From Streptomyces asiaticus (GTDB lineage: Bacteria; Actinomycetota; Actinomycetes; Streptomycetales; Streptomycetaceae): a stretch of DNA of 64,000 bases. Shown here piece by piece: positions 36,564 through 44,595 of the stretch. The DNA lies in contig NZ_JAGSHX010000001.1 in the NCBI RefSeq assembly GCF_018138715.1, forward strand, positions 1-64,000, read 5' to 3'. A program made the position numbers and the translations under genes. Below the pieces are notes generated by a model. That model was not told where the DNA came from. It made no database searches and was given only the letters and a program-made list of their open reading frames with translations. Every line of letters starts with the position of its first letter. The stretch's first letter is position 1.

Positions 36564-37577
36564 TCATCGGTCCTGGCCCAGCAGCCTTCCGTCCGCGCGG
36601 CCGATCCAGTACCGGCGCAGCACATCGAGGACCACCGACACCTCGCAGGCGGTGATGCCGGGAAGCGTCGCCAGATCGCGGGTGAGCAGCTCGGCCAGGC
36701 CGTCCTCGTCCCGGAACACCCCGTGGTGGATCACCGAGGAGGTGCCCGCCACGATCGAGACGTAGCGCGCCGAGGGATGCCGGGCCAGCGCGTCGGCCAC
36801 TTCCTGGATGGCCCCGGGCGCGGCATGCAGCTCGATCACGACCTCCAGCGGATGGCCGAGCAGCGCCGGTTCGATCTCCACGCGGGGCCGCACCAGCCCG
36901 CGCTGGAGGAGTGACTGGGTCAGCCGGTAGGCGGTGGACCGGTTGATGCCGAGCCCGCGCGCCACATCGGCGGCGCTCGCCCGGCCGTCCCGGCGCAGCA
37001 GCTCCATGGCCCGCAGCTCGTCGTCGCCGAACCCGGTGACGGCCGTGGGCTCCTCCACCGGATCGGCGACCTCCCGCAACGCCCGCACCTGGGCGTCGTC
37101 CAGCCGCCGCAGCCGCCAGGAGTCGGACTTCGCCGTCGCCCGCAGCACCAGCTCGGTATGGGCGGACCGCACACCGGGGACGGACGGGATCCGTGTCGTC
37201 AGCAGCTCACGCGCCCGGTCGCGCCGGGTGGCGTGCAGGGAGCAGTAGACATCCGCGCGGCCCGTGGTCGTGGCGACGAACGGGATCTCGGGCAGCTCGG
37301 ACAGCTGCCGCGCCACCTCCCACGCCTGCCCCGGGGCCGTGGCCACCCAGATGTGCATCGGGTTGCCCTCGGCCAGCATCGGCCACTCCACCTGCCCGAT
37401 CACCCGCAGCAGCCGCTCCTCCGCGAGCCGGGCCAGTCGGCGGCCGACGGTGCTGGCGGAGCTGCCGAGCACCTCGGCCAGCGCGCTCAGCGGTGCCCTC
37501 GGCGCCACTTGCAGGGCGGCCACCAGATCGAGGTCGGCGTCGTCGAGCACCGGTGGGGTGGGGGGAACGGCTGCCAT
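36564..37577 (-). CDS. Lrp/AsnC regulator with two HTH and two ligand domains
   Basis: A 337-aa duplicated Lrp protein. The first half has LDDADLDLVAALQVAPRAPL, SALAEVLGSSASTVGRRLARL and a ligand-binding (RAM) domain around FVATTTGRADVYCSLHAT. The second half repeats the plan: DDELRAMELLRRDGRASAAD, VARGLGINRSTAYRLTQSL, then ARYVSIVAGTSSVIHHGVF. Ordinary Lrp is about 150-160 aa, so this is a double-length fusion. It is divergent from the AbgT carrier and peptidase genes and probably controls them in response to an amino acid or p-aminobenzoyl-glutamate (inference). The ATG at 37577 lacks a ribosome site but has a -10-like TAGATT 7 nt upstream, so the mRNA may be leaderless. Confidence 0.9.
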   Translation of the reverse strand: MAAVPPTPPVLDDADLDLVAALQVAPRAPLSALAEVLGSSASTVGRRLARLAEERLLRVIGQVEWPMLAEGNPMHIWVATAPGQAWEVARQLSELPEIPFVATTTGRADVYCSLHATRRDRARELLTTRIPSVPGVRSAHTELVLRATAKSDSWRLRRLDDAQVRALREVADPVEEPTAVTGFGDDELRAMELLRRDGRASAADVARGLGINRSTAYRLTQSLLQRGLVRPRVEIEPALLGHPLEVVIELHAAPGAIQEVADALARHPSARYVSIVAGTSSVIHHGVFRDEDGLAELLTRDLATLPGITACEVSVVLDVLRRYWIGRADGRLLGQDR

Positions 37578-37584
37578 GCGTACG

Positions 37585-37590
37585 AATCTA
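37585..37590 (-). promoter_or_regulatory. -10 element for a leaderless Lrp transcript
   Basis: TAGATT on the reverse strand ends 7 nt before the ATG at 37577 and no Shine-Dalgarno sequence is present, the usual picture of actinobacterial leaderless mRNAs. The -35 region is not clear. Confidence 0.5.
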
Positions 37591-37631
37591 TCGTGCGATT
37601 GGTGTTCCAGGCGTGAATCATTCTTGCGTAA

Positions 37632-37672
37632 CAAGTCTTTTACTTGCCTCATTCCGTCATGCCTTCTCTAAT
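37632..37672 (+). promoter_or_regulatory. AbgT promoter with overlapping inverted repeat
   Basis: CAAGT-CTTTT-ACTTG (37632-37646) is an exact 5-bp inverted repeat. It overlaps a possible -35, TTGCCT (37644-37649), which is 17 nt from TCTAAT (37667-37672). The gene's GTG follows at 37713 after GAAGGAG. The repeat is a candidate Lrp site. Confidence 0.45.
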
Positions 37673-37712
37673 GGACGACCACTACTGCGTCGTCGACGAA
37701 GGAGTGCGGACG

Positions 37713-39326
37713 GTGAGTTCCAACGACACCACGACCACACCCGACAACACCCCCGGCAAACCGCCTCCCGACGCGCCCGGGGACTCCTCGGCCGCGCTGT
37801 CCGCACTGCTCCGGGTGCTCGGCGCCGTCGAGCGAGCGGGCAACAGACTTCCCCACCCCTTCTGGCTGTTCGCGATCCTCAGCGCCTTCCTCGCGCTGAT
37901 CAGCTGGGGCCTCGCCACCGCGGACGTCTCCGCGGTCGATCCGGCGGGGGACAAGACCGTGGCGGTGCGCAGCCTGATCTCGGTCGACGGCGTGCGGTCG
38001 ATGATCAACGACGCGATCACCAACTACGCCACCTTCCCACCGCTCGGCACCATCCTGGTCGTCATGCTGGGTGTCGCCGTCGCCGACCGGTCGGGGCTGC
38101 TCGCCGCGATGCTGCGGGCCGGTGTCGCCAAGGTCCCGGCGCGCTGGATGACCTTCGCGCTGGCCTTCACCGCGATGGTCGCCCACATCGCGTCCGACGC
38201 CGCCTATGTGGCGCTGGTCCCCCTCGGCGGGCTGGCCTTCCGGGCCGTCGGACGCAGTCCGCTGCTGGGGATCGTGGTCGCCTTCGTCGGCGTATCGGCC
38301 GGCTATGACGCCAGCCCGCTGATCACCCCGATGGACGCGGTGCTGTCCGGGCTGACCACGGCGGCCGCGCACACCGTGGACCCCGGCTATGTCGTCACCC
38401 CGCTGTCCAACTACTTCTTCTCCCTCGCCTCCTCGGTGGTGCTGGCCGCCGTGATCACCTTCGTCACCGAGAAGGTGCTGGTGAAGCGGGTGGCGGCACT
38501 TCCGCCCGAGCCCGAGGACGAGACCGGGGAGACGGACGGGGAAGCCACCGGGGACGTCGAGCTCGCCCTGGCACCCGAGGAGCGCCGCGGACTGCGCCGC
38601 GCCGCCGTCGCCCTCGTCGTCTACCTCGCGGTGATCGTGGTGGCGATGATCCCCACCGGGTCACCGCTGCGCGGCGAGGGCGGCAGCATCGTCGAATCGC
38701 CCGTGCTCTCCGGAATCGCCGTGGTGCTCGGACTGCTCTTCGCCCTCCTCGGCGCGGTCTACGGGCGGGCGGCCGGCACCGTCCGCGGCGGCCGTGACAT
38801 CCCGGACTTCATGGCACAGGGCATGCGGGAGATGGCCCCCATCCTGGTGCTGTTCTTCGCCATCTCCCAGTTCCTCGCCTACTTCAAGTGGACCGGTGTC
38901 GGCCAGGTGGTCGCCATCCGTGGCGCCGATCTGCTCAAGGACCTCGGGGTCACCGGCCCGGTCGCCTTCCTCGGCATCGTGGTGGTGTGCACGGTGATCA
39001 ATCTGGCGATGACCAGCGGCTCGGCCATGTGGGCGCTGGTGGCCCCGGTCTTCGTGCCGATGCTCATGCTGCTGCACATCCCCCCGGAGGCCACCCAGGC
39101 CGTCTACCGCATCGCCGACTCCTGCACCAACGCCATCACCCCGATGAGCGCCTACTTCGTCATGGCGCTCGGCTTCCTCCAGCGCTACCGCCGGTCCGCC
39201 GGAATCGGCACCCTCGCCTCACTGACCCTGCCGCTGTCCGTGGCCATGCTGGTGGCCTGGACCCTGCTGTTCTACGTCTGGTGGGCGCTGGGCATTCCGC
39301 TCGGCCCCGGCGCGCCCGTCCGCTGA
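37713..39326 (+). CDS. AbgT-family p-aminobenzoyl-glutamate/antimetabolite carrier
   Basis: A 537-aa membrane carrier with about 11-12 helices. AbgT-family landmarks: NRLPHPFWLFAILSAFLALIS, VVMLGVAVADRSGLLAAMLR, GVSAGYDASPLITPMDAVLSG, MAPILVLFFAISQFLAYFKW, MTSGSAMWALVAPVFVPMLM and TNAITPMSAYFVMALGF. Family members import p-aminobenzoyl-glutamate or export sulfonamides by proton motive force. The start is GTG at 37713 after GAAGGAG; GTG at 37704 is possible. The next gene, 49 nt on, encodes a carboxypeptidase-G2-like peptidase. The pair therefore probably takes up and hydrolyses p-aminobenzoyl-glutamate or related folate fragments. Confidence 0.92.
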   Translation: MSSNDTTTTPDNTPGKPPPDAPGDSSAALSALLRVLGAVERAGNRLPHPFWLFAILSAFLALISWGLATADVSAVDPAGDKTVAVRSLISVDGVRSMINDAITNYATFPPLGTILVVMLGVAVADRSGLLAAMLRAGVAKVPARWMTFALAFTAMVAHIASDAAYVALVPLGGLAFRAVGRSPLLGIVVAFVGVSAGYDASPLITPMDAVLSGLTTAAAHTVDPGYVVTPLSNYFFSLASSVVLAAVITFVTEKVLVKRVAALPPEPEDETGETDGEATGDVELALAPEERRGLRRAAVALVVYLAVIVVAMIPTGSPLRGEGGSIVESPVLSGIAVVLGLLFALLGAVYGRAAGTVRGGRDIPDFMAQGMREMAPILVLFFAISQFLAYFKWTGVGQVVAIRGADLLKDLGVTGPVAFLGIVVVCTVINLAMTSGSAMWALVAPVFVPMLMLLHIPPEATQAVYRIADSCTNAITPMSAYFVMALGFLQRYRRSAGIGTLASLTLPLSVAMLVAWTLLFYVWWALGIPLGPGAPVR

Positions 39327-39375
39327 TCCCCAGCCGCTCCCTCACCCCGCCACCCCCGGGAAGGATCCTCATCGC

Positions 39376-40530
39376 ATGACCCCCTCCGACCTCGCCGCCG
39401 CCACCGCCCAGGCGCTGCCCGAGATGATCGAAGACCTACGGACACTGGTGGAGCTGGAGACGCCGAGCAACGACAAGCGGCTGCTGGACGCGGGACTCGC
39501 CACGATCAGCGGCTGGATCGTCGACCGGCTCGGCGAGCCGGACGGAACCGAGCGCCACGACTGCGGACCGCAGGGCGATGTGCTCGCCCTGACCTATCGC
39601 GGCACGGCCCCCGGCACCGTGCTGATGCTGTGCCACTACGACACGGTGTGGCCGGCCGGAACGCTCGCCGAATGGCCCTTCGAGGTCGAGGACGGCCGGG
39701 CGAGCGGCCCCGGTGTCTTCGATATGAAGACGGGCCTGGTGCAGGCCGTGTGGACCCTGCGGCTGCTGCGCGAGCTGGAGCTTCCCCACCCCTCGGTGCG
39801 GCTGCTGCTCAACGGCGACGAGGAGATCGGCAGCCCCGCCTCCCGCCGCCATATCGAGCGGCTCAGCGAGGACGTCCTGGCCACGCTGGTCTTCGAGGCG
39901 TCGCTGGACGGGGCGCTCAAGACCTCCCGCAAGGGCGTCGGGCTGTTCGATGTGACGGCCCACGGCATCGAATCGCATGCGGGTCTCGACCCGTTCGCGG
40001 GCGCGAGCGCCATCCACGCGCTGGCCGAGGTGGTCCCGCAGATCGCCGCGCTCAGCGCCCCGGAGCGGGGGACCACGGTGAACGTGGGGCTGATCAGCGG
40101 GGGCACGGGACGCAATGTGATCGCCGCGCGGGCGAGTTGCGGTATCGACGTCCGGATCGCCGCACCGGAGGAGATGAAGCGGATCGACGCGGCGCTGCAC
40201 GCCCTTACCCCCTCCGACCAGCGGGTGCGGCTGACCGTCACCGGTGAGTGGAACCGTCCCCCGATGGTCCCGGGCGATCCGTCCCGCCGACTGTTCGAGC
40301 GGGCCCACGCGATCGCCGCGGAACACGGATGGGAGCTGGAGGAGACCGCGGTCGGCGGTGCCAGCGACGGCAACTTCGTCTCCGCGCTCGGCCGTCCGGT
40401 CCTCGACGGGCTCGGTGCCCTCGGCTCCGGCGCCCACGCCCGCCACGAACACACCGTGCTCGCCCCGATCCCGGCCCGTACCGCGCTGACCATCGGTCTG
40501 CTGCGGGCACTGGCGGCCGACGCCACGTAG
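39376..40530 (+). CDS. M20 metallopeptidase, carboxypeptidase G2-like
   Basis: A 384-aa two-zinc peptidase. Metal ligands: His in LMLCHYDTVWPAGTL, bridging Asp in GPGVFDMKTGL, catalytic Glu pair in LLNGDEEIGSPASR, the acidic ligand in TLVFEASLDGAL and the last His in GAHARHEHTV. The dimerisation (lid) domain lies about 175-285 with KGVGLFDVTAHGIESHAGLD, and TVNVGLISGGTGRNVIA. GASDGNFVSALG matches carboxypeptidase G2 and the AbgAB-related group. It would release glutamate from p-aminobenzoyl-glutamate or folates in the cytoplasm; no signal peptide is present. Same operon as the AbgT carrier. Confidence 0.92.
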   Translation: MTPSDLAAATAQALPEMIEDLRTLVELETPSNDKRLLDAGLATISGWIVDRLGEPDGTERHDCGPQGDVLALTYRGTAPGTVLMLCHYDTVWPAGTLAEWPFEVEDGRASGPGVFDMKTGLVQAVWTLRLLRELELPHPSVRLLLNGDEEIGSPASRRHIERLSEDVLATLVFEASLDGALKTSRKGVGLFDVTAHGIESHAGLDPFAGASAIHALAEVVPQIAALSAPERGTTVNVGLISGGTGRNVIAARASCGIDVRIAAPEEMKRIDAALHALTPSDQRVRLTVTGEWNRPPMVPGDPSRRLFERAHAIAAEHGWELEETAVGGASDGNFVSALGRPVLDGLGALGSGAHARHEHTVLAPIPARTALTIGLLRALAADAT

Positions 40531-40552
40531 CGGCACACCGACGCCACGCCGA

Positions 40553-40577
40553 CGCCGACGGCCACCGGCCGTCGGCG
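40553..40577. terminator. perfect 11-bp hairpin between convergent genes
   Basis: CGCCGACGGCC, loop ACC, GGCCGTCGGCG. It lies 22 nt after the peptidase stop and 13 nt from the end of the convergent DUF397 gene. Confidence 0.75.
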
Positions 40578-40590
40578 CACGGGGGCCGCG

Positions 40591-40827
40591 TCAGCAGACG
40601 AGGAAGTCCGCCTCGCCCGCCTTGGCGCCCTGGATGAACGCGATGATCTCGCTGCGGGTGTAGATCAGCGCCGGACCGTCCGGATCGGTCGACTGACGGA
40701 TCGCGACCCGGCCGTCGTCCAGCTTCATGGCTTCGACGCAGTTGCCGCCGTTGCCACCGCTCCACGGCTTCTGCCAGCCCTCACCGCCGAGGTCGCTCGC
40801 GCGCATGCCGTTGTGAATGCGATCCAT
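40591..40827 (-). CDS. DUF397 protein
   Basis: A 78-aa protein with the DUF397 pattern: ASDLGGEGWQKPWSGGNGGN, CVEAMKLDDGRVAIRQSTDP, DGPALIYTRSEIIAFIQGAK. In Streptomyces these small proteins pair with XRE/DUF5753 regulators (as in the BldB/WhiJ type of developmental switches) and are thought to oppose or modify their partner. The gene starts 5 nt after the stop of the XRE gene, so they form one operon. No catalytic role is known. Confidence 0.93.
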   Translation of the reverse strand: MDRIHNGMRASDLGGEGWQKPWSGGNGGNCVEAMKLDDGRVAIRQSTDPDGPALIYTRSEIIAFIQGAKAGEADFLVC

Positions 40828-40832
40828 TCCGA

Positions 40833-41693
40833 TCAGAGCTCCTTGCGGAAATCCTGGAGGATTTCCTTTGTGCGTCGTGCGGTTGCCGCCTGGGCCGCCA
40901 TGCGGTCCATGGCCTCCAGATGGGAGGCCACCTCGATGCGCTCATCCAGGTAGACGGCGCCGGTCAGGTACTCGACGTAGACCATGTCCGGCAGTTCGGG
41001 TACAGCGAAGCGGAAGAGGACGAAGGGCCCATAGGTGCCCGGATGGTGCCCGGAGGTGAACTCCGAGATCTGTAGCGTGATGTGCGGCATCTCCACGGCC
41101 TCCAGCAGCCGGTCGACCTGCTGCCGCATCACCGCCGCCGAACCCACCTGCCGGCGCAGCACCGTCTCGTCCATCACCACCCACAGCCGGGGCGGATCCC
41201 GCCGGGTGAGCAGGGACTGCCGCTCCATGCGCAGTGCCACATGGCGCTCCGCCTGCCGGGGACCGGCCTGGCCGACGGCACCGGTCTGCATGACCGCGCG
41301 GGCGTAGTCCTCGGTCTGGAGCAGCCCGGGCACGAAGTGCGGCTCGTACGCCCGGATCATCTCGGCCGCGCCCTCCAGGCTGACGTGGACGCTGAACCAG
41401 TCCGGCAGGATGTCGTGGAACCGCTGCCACCAGCCCGGCTTGTTGGCCTCCTCGGTCAGGGTGATGAACGAATCGAGCTCCTCACCGGTGACCCCGTAGG
41501 CGTCCAGCAGCAGCTGCACATACGGGACCTTCAGCGCGACCTCGGCGGTCTCCATGCGGCGGATGGTGGCGGGCGCCACCCGCAGCACCCTGGCCGCCTC
41601 GTCCCGCTTGAATCCCGTCTTCTCCCGCAGATCCTGGAGCCTCTTGCCGAGGACGACCTGGCCCACGGTCGGGGCCGACCGCGGTTCGCTCAC
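40833..41693 (-). CDS. XRE-family regulator with DUF5753
   Basis: A 286-aa regulator. The N-terminal HTH_XRE (about residues 12-70) reads LGKRLQDLREKTGFKRDEAA, RVLRVAPATIRRMETAE; DUF5753 follows (about 105-280) with FVPGLLQTEDYARAVMQTG, RQSLLTRRDPPRLWVVMDET, VLRRQVGSAAVMRQQVDRLL, HITLQISEFTSGHHPGTYGP and VYVEYLTGAVYLDE. The start is GTG at 41693 preceded by GGAGGG; the longer frame to 41783 lacks coding character. It is the WhiJ-like partner of the adjacent DUF397 protein. Its targets are unknown. Confidence 0.93.
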   Translation of the reverse strand: MSEPRSAPTVGQVVLGKRLQDLREKTGFKRDEAARVLRVAPATIRRMETAEVALKVPYVQLLLDAYGVTGEELDSFITLTEEANKPGWWQRFHDILPDWFSVHVSLEGAAEMIRAYEPHFVPGLLQTEDYARAVMQTGAVGQAGPRQAERHVALRMERQSLLTRRDPPRLWVVMDETVLRRQVGSAAVMRQQVDRLLEAVEMPHITLQISEFTSGHHPGTYGPFVLFRFAVPELPDMVYVEYLTGAVYLDERIEVASHLEAMDRMAAQAATARRTKEILQDFRKEL

Positions 41694-41906
41694 CTGAATC
41701 CCTCCCTGACCCTCCCCAACGCTGATGTTCGCAGTGTGCCATGGCCAGTGCGGAACGGACACATTGCACTGACGACTCTGCACAATTCAGAGTGAGCCTT
41801 GCCAAGTGTCCCCGGCGGTGCGCATAGTTGCGGCATGATCCCGTTACCGTGCTCCGCCGCGGCGACCGCAGGCACCATCGGCCCGACCTCTGTGAAGTGC
41901 CCCTAG

Positions 41907-42377
41907 ATGACGTACGCCTTCGCCGGTGCGCTGACCGGCCTCGTCCGTGGCCGGTTCGGCCGGCGGGGATTCCGTGCGGTGTCCGGCCGCCACCGCCTTC
42001 AACTGCCCTCGAGGCTGCGGACGGACCGGGCCTACGACGCGGTGGGGATCGCCGAGCGGCACGGCCCCGGGGTGATGGCCCTGCTGCCCCGGGCGGGATG
42101 TGTGCTCACCGGCGCCGGGTGCTGGTGGTGGATCGTGCCGCCCCATTCGGACGTCGGCGTCGACTGGCCCGCACCGGCCGTCTACGCGGTCGGCGCCATG
42201 GTGACCGGCCCGCCCGGGCGGCGGACCGGTCCCACGGGGAGTGCGGAGCCCGATGTGGTGCACTGGCCGGACGACGGGGAGCCGTACACCCATCCCCTGC
42301 TGCTGCATATCGCGGTCTGCGCGGCGGCCGGGGTCTCCCCGGCCTGGCCGTGCGACGACCGGCTGCGCCGGGCATGA
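41907..42377 (+). CDS. hypothetical protein, possible ATP-binding/regulatory partner of the XRE-DUF397 locus
   Basis: A 156-aa soluble protein without signal peptide. A conserved-looking core reads YDAVGIAERHGPGVMALLPR, AGCVLTGAGCWWWIVPPHSD, VGVDWPAPAVYAVGAMVTGP, and ends HIAVCAAAGVSPAWP. The cluster of Trp, Pro and Gly suggests a compact beta-rich fold. Proteins of this look commonly stand divergent to XRE/DUF397 genes in Streptomyces, and this one does too. I do not recognise a domain and assign no function. ATG at 41907 has no strong ribosome site; a start slightly upstream is possible. Confidence 0.65.
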   Translation: MTYAFAGALTGLVRGRFGRRGFRAVSGRHRLQLPSRLRTDRAYDAVGIAERHGPGVMALLPRAGCVLTGAGCWWWIVPPHSDVGVDWPAPAVYAVGAMVTGPPGRRTGPTGSAEPDVVHWPDDGEPYTHPLLLHIAVCAAAGVSPAWPCDDRLRRA

Positions 42378-42396
42378 CCTCGGCGGCGGGGCCCGG

Positions 42397-44397
42397 TCAT
42401 GCGGTCGAGTCGTCCTGGAGGTACGCCGCGGGGCGTGGATAGCGCTTCATCGCCGGGGTCTGGCCGGTCGGGTCGTCCTCCTGCTCGCTGAGGGGAACGA
42501 CCGGGGCCGCTGCCGCCGCGGCCCTCAGCTCGGCGGGGTCGTAGGTCATGGCCTGCGTCCGCTCCATCGGCGACGGCTCGGGTATTCCGGTGTCCTGCTG
42601 CCCGTAGACCGGGATCTGGTCGACCGTCGTCTCCTCGGGCCGGGTCTGGACGTACGCAGCCGTCCCCTGCCCCTGGGCGCCCTGGACCTGGACCATTGCC
42701 ATCTGGGAGGTCTGCGCCTGGACGCCCTGGTACTGCGCGCTCTGCGGCTGGGGCGCCATCTGCATCAACGGCGCCTGGCCCTGCGGCGCCTGGCTCTGGG
42801 CCGGCTGCGACGGCGGGGCCTGGAACTGCTGCGCAGGCACCTGCTGCGGGATCTGCGGCTGCGGGGCCTGGACCATCTGGGGCTGCGGCAGCGCGGCCGG
42901 GGCCTGGTACAGGGGCGGCTGGGCCGGGGGAGTGGCGACATACGCGGGCGACAGCTCCGGGAGCGGCTGCTGCTGGACGTACCCCGGCGCGGCGCCCGCG
43001 CCGGCGCCCGCGAAGGACGCCTGCCCGTACGGATCGCCGGAGACGCCCTGCGGGGCCGGAAGCGCGGCCGCGGAGTACATGGGCTGGGGCTCCTGCGCCA
43101 TCGGCGCCGCGGGCAGCTGGGGCGGCTGCTGGTAGGAGTAGTCCATGAACTGCGCCTGCGAGGTGCTGGATCCCAGGGCCCCCATGGCCCCCGAGGACCC
43201 CGCGTATCCCGAGGGCAGCGACGGCTGCTGGTCCCAGCCGACCTGCGGGGCGTAGAAGGACGTCCCGTACAGCACCGTGCTCAGCCCGGTCAGCAGTCGC
43301 TGCACATCCGGCTGGGAACGCACCACCAACCGCATGAACTGGCTGCTGCTGCCCAGCTTGTTGCCGCATTCGCGCACCAGCACTCCGTGCTGGGACAGCA
43401 GTTGGTCGCGGACCCAGCCGCCGTCCGTCCCGGCCGGCAGCTTGACGAAGACGAAGTTGCCCTGGGAGGGGAAGACCGTCATCCCGGGCAGCCCGGCCAG
43501 CTGGGTGGTCATCTGCTGCCGGTCGCGGCTGATCATGCGCAGGCTCTCCACGTACTCCTGCCGGTACCGCTTCAGCATGAAGACGATGACCTCGGCGAAG
43601 GAGTTGAGGTTCCACTTCGGCAGCCGGGAGCGGATCTGCACGGCGAGCGACGGATTGGCCACCAGATAGCCGAAGCGGACCCCGTGGAGCCCGAAGTTCT
43701 TGCCGAGGCTGCGCAGCACGATCACATTCGGGCGCAGGATGGCCTCGTCCACGACGCTGGGATACGCCTCGGCGTCCGCGAACTCCAGGAAGGACTCGTC
43801 GATCACGATCAGATCGAGGTCGGCCAGGGCGTCCATGATGCCGATGAGGGCCTGGCGGGACACCAGCCCGCCGTCGGGGTTGTTGGGATTGCAGATGACG
43901 GCGACCCGGGAGCCCCGGGAGCGTACGAAGTTGACGAAGGCGTTGGGGTCGAGTGCGAATCCGCTCATTTCCGGGAGCTGGAACATATCGACCCGTTTGC
44001 CGGTCTCCATCGGCTGGTCGGTCCAGCGGCCGAAGGTGGGAATCGGCACCGCCAGGCTTTCCTTCACCAGCAGGTGGTCGATCCAGGTGATGAGCTCGGT
44101 CGAGCCGTTGCCCATCGCCATGGTCTGCGGCTGTAGCCCGAGCACATCGGCCAGTTCGGCGGTGATGGTCTCCGCGGAGCTCGGGTAGTAGGTGAGGATG
44201 TCCCGCAGCCTCACCGCCATCACGGCGAACATCGCGGGGGTGGGGAAGTACGGATTGCAGGGGATGCAGAAGTCCACGAGCTCCTGTCCGCCACCCGTGA
44301 CCCCGGCGCGGTTGAGCGCGAAGAACGACGGGCTGTGGGCGGTGCCACGGAAAAGCTCCATGGCATCACCGGTATTGCCGACTGCGGCAACAGTCAC
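42397..44397 (-). CDS. class I PLP aminotransferase with long Gln/Pro-rich C-terminal tail
   Basis: A 666-aa protein in two parts. Residues 1-380 are a HisC-like aminotransferase: FCIPCNPYFPTPAM, MGNGSTELITWIDHLL, ICNPNNPDGGLVSR, VIDESFLEFAD, the PLP Lys233 in LRSLGKNFGLHGVRFGY, and the Arg in SSQFMRLVVRSQPD. Residues 382-666 are disordered, very rich in Gln, Pro and Ala (VQAPQPQIPQQVPAQQFQAP is typical). The start is GTG at 44397, 8 nt after GGAGG. The amino acid substrate is unknown. The tail has no enzymatic precedent known to me and might mediate condensation, surface or partner binding. The gene is single and convergent to the hypothetical protein. Confidence 0.88.
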   Translation of the reverse strand: MTVAAVGNTGDAMELFRGTAHSPSFFALNRAGVTGGGQELVDFCIPCNPYFPTPAMFAVMAVRLRDILTYYPSSAETITAELADVLGLQPQTMAMGNGSTELITWIDHLLVKESLAVPIPTFGRWTDQPMETGKRVDMFQLPEMSGFALDPNAFVNFVRSRGSRVAVICNPNNPDGGLVSRQALIGIMDALADLDLIVIDESFLEFADAEAYPSVVDEAILRPNVIVLRSLGKNFGLHGVRFGYLVANPSLAVQIRSRLPKWNLNSFAEVIVFMLKRYRQEYVESLRMISRDRQQMTTQLAGLPGMTVFPSQGNFVFVKLPAGTDGGWVRDQLLSQHGVLVRECGNKLGSSSQFMRLVVRSQPDVQRLLTGLSTVLYGTSFYAPQVGWDQQPSLPSGYAGSSGAMGALGSSTSQAQFMDYSYQQPPQLPAAPMAQEPQPMYSAAALPAPQGVSGDPYGQASFAGAGAGAAPGYVQQQPLPELSPAYVATPPAQPPLYQAPAALPQPQMVQAPQPQIPQQVPAQQFQAPPSQPAQSQAPQGQAPLMQMAPQPQSAQYQGVQAQTSQMAMVQVQGAQGQGTAAYVQTRPEETTVDQIPVYGQQDTGIPEPSPMERTQAMTYDPAELRAAAAAAPVVPLSEQEDDPTGQTPAMKRYPRPAAYLQDDSTA

Positions 44398-44595
44398 GGC
44401 GGGACCTCCTCGGTCGCATGAGCCGCGTCGACGCACTGACACGGCCGTTGCGGCTCGTCCCTCGAGCCTGACGCATGATCTCTCGAAGCCGGGGCGGGCG
44501 AGGATTTTCGTGGGGGTTGTGAAAACTTCCGGGACACCTGCTCCGGTCTCGAATAGAATTCCGCCCCTTGCCCCTTGAGAATGTCGGCACGGCCT

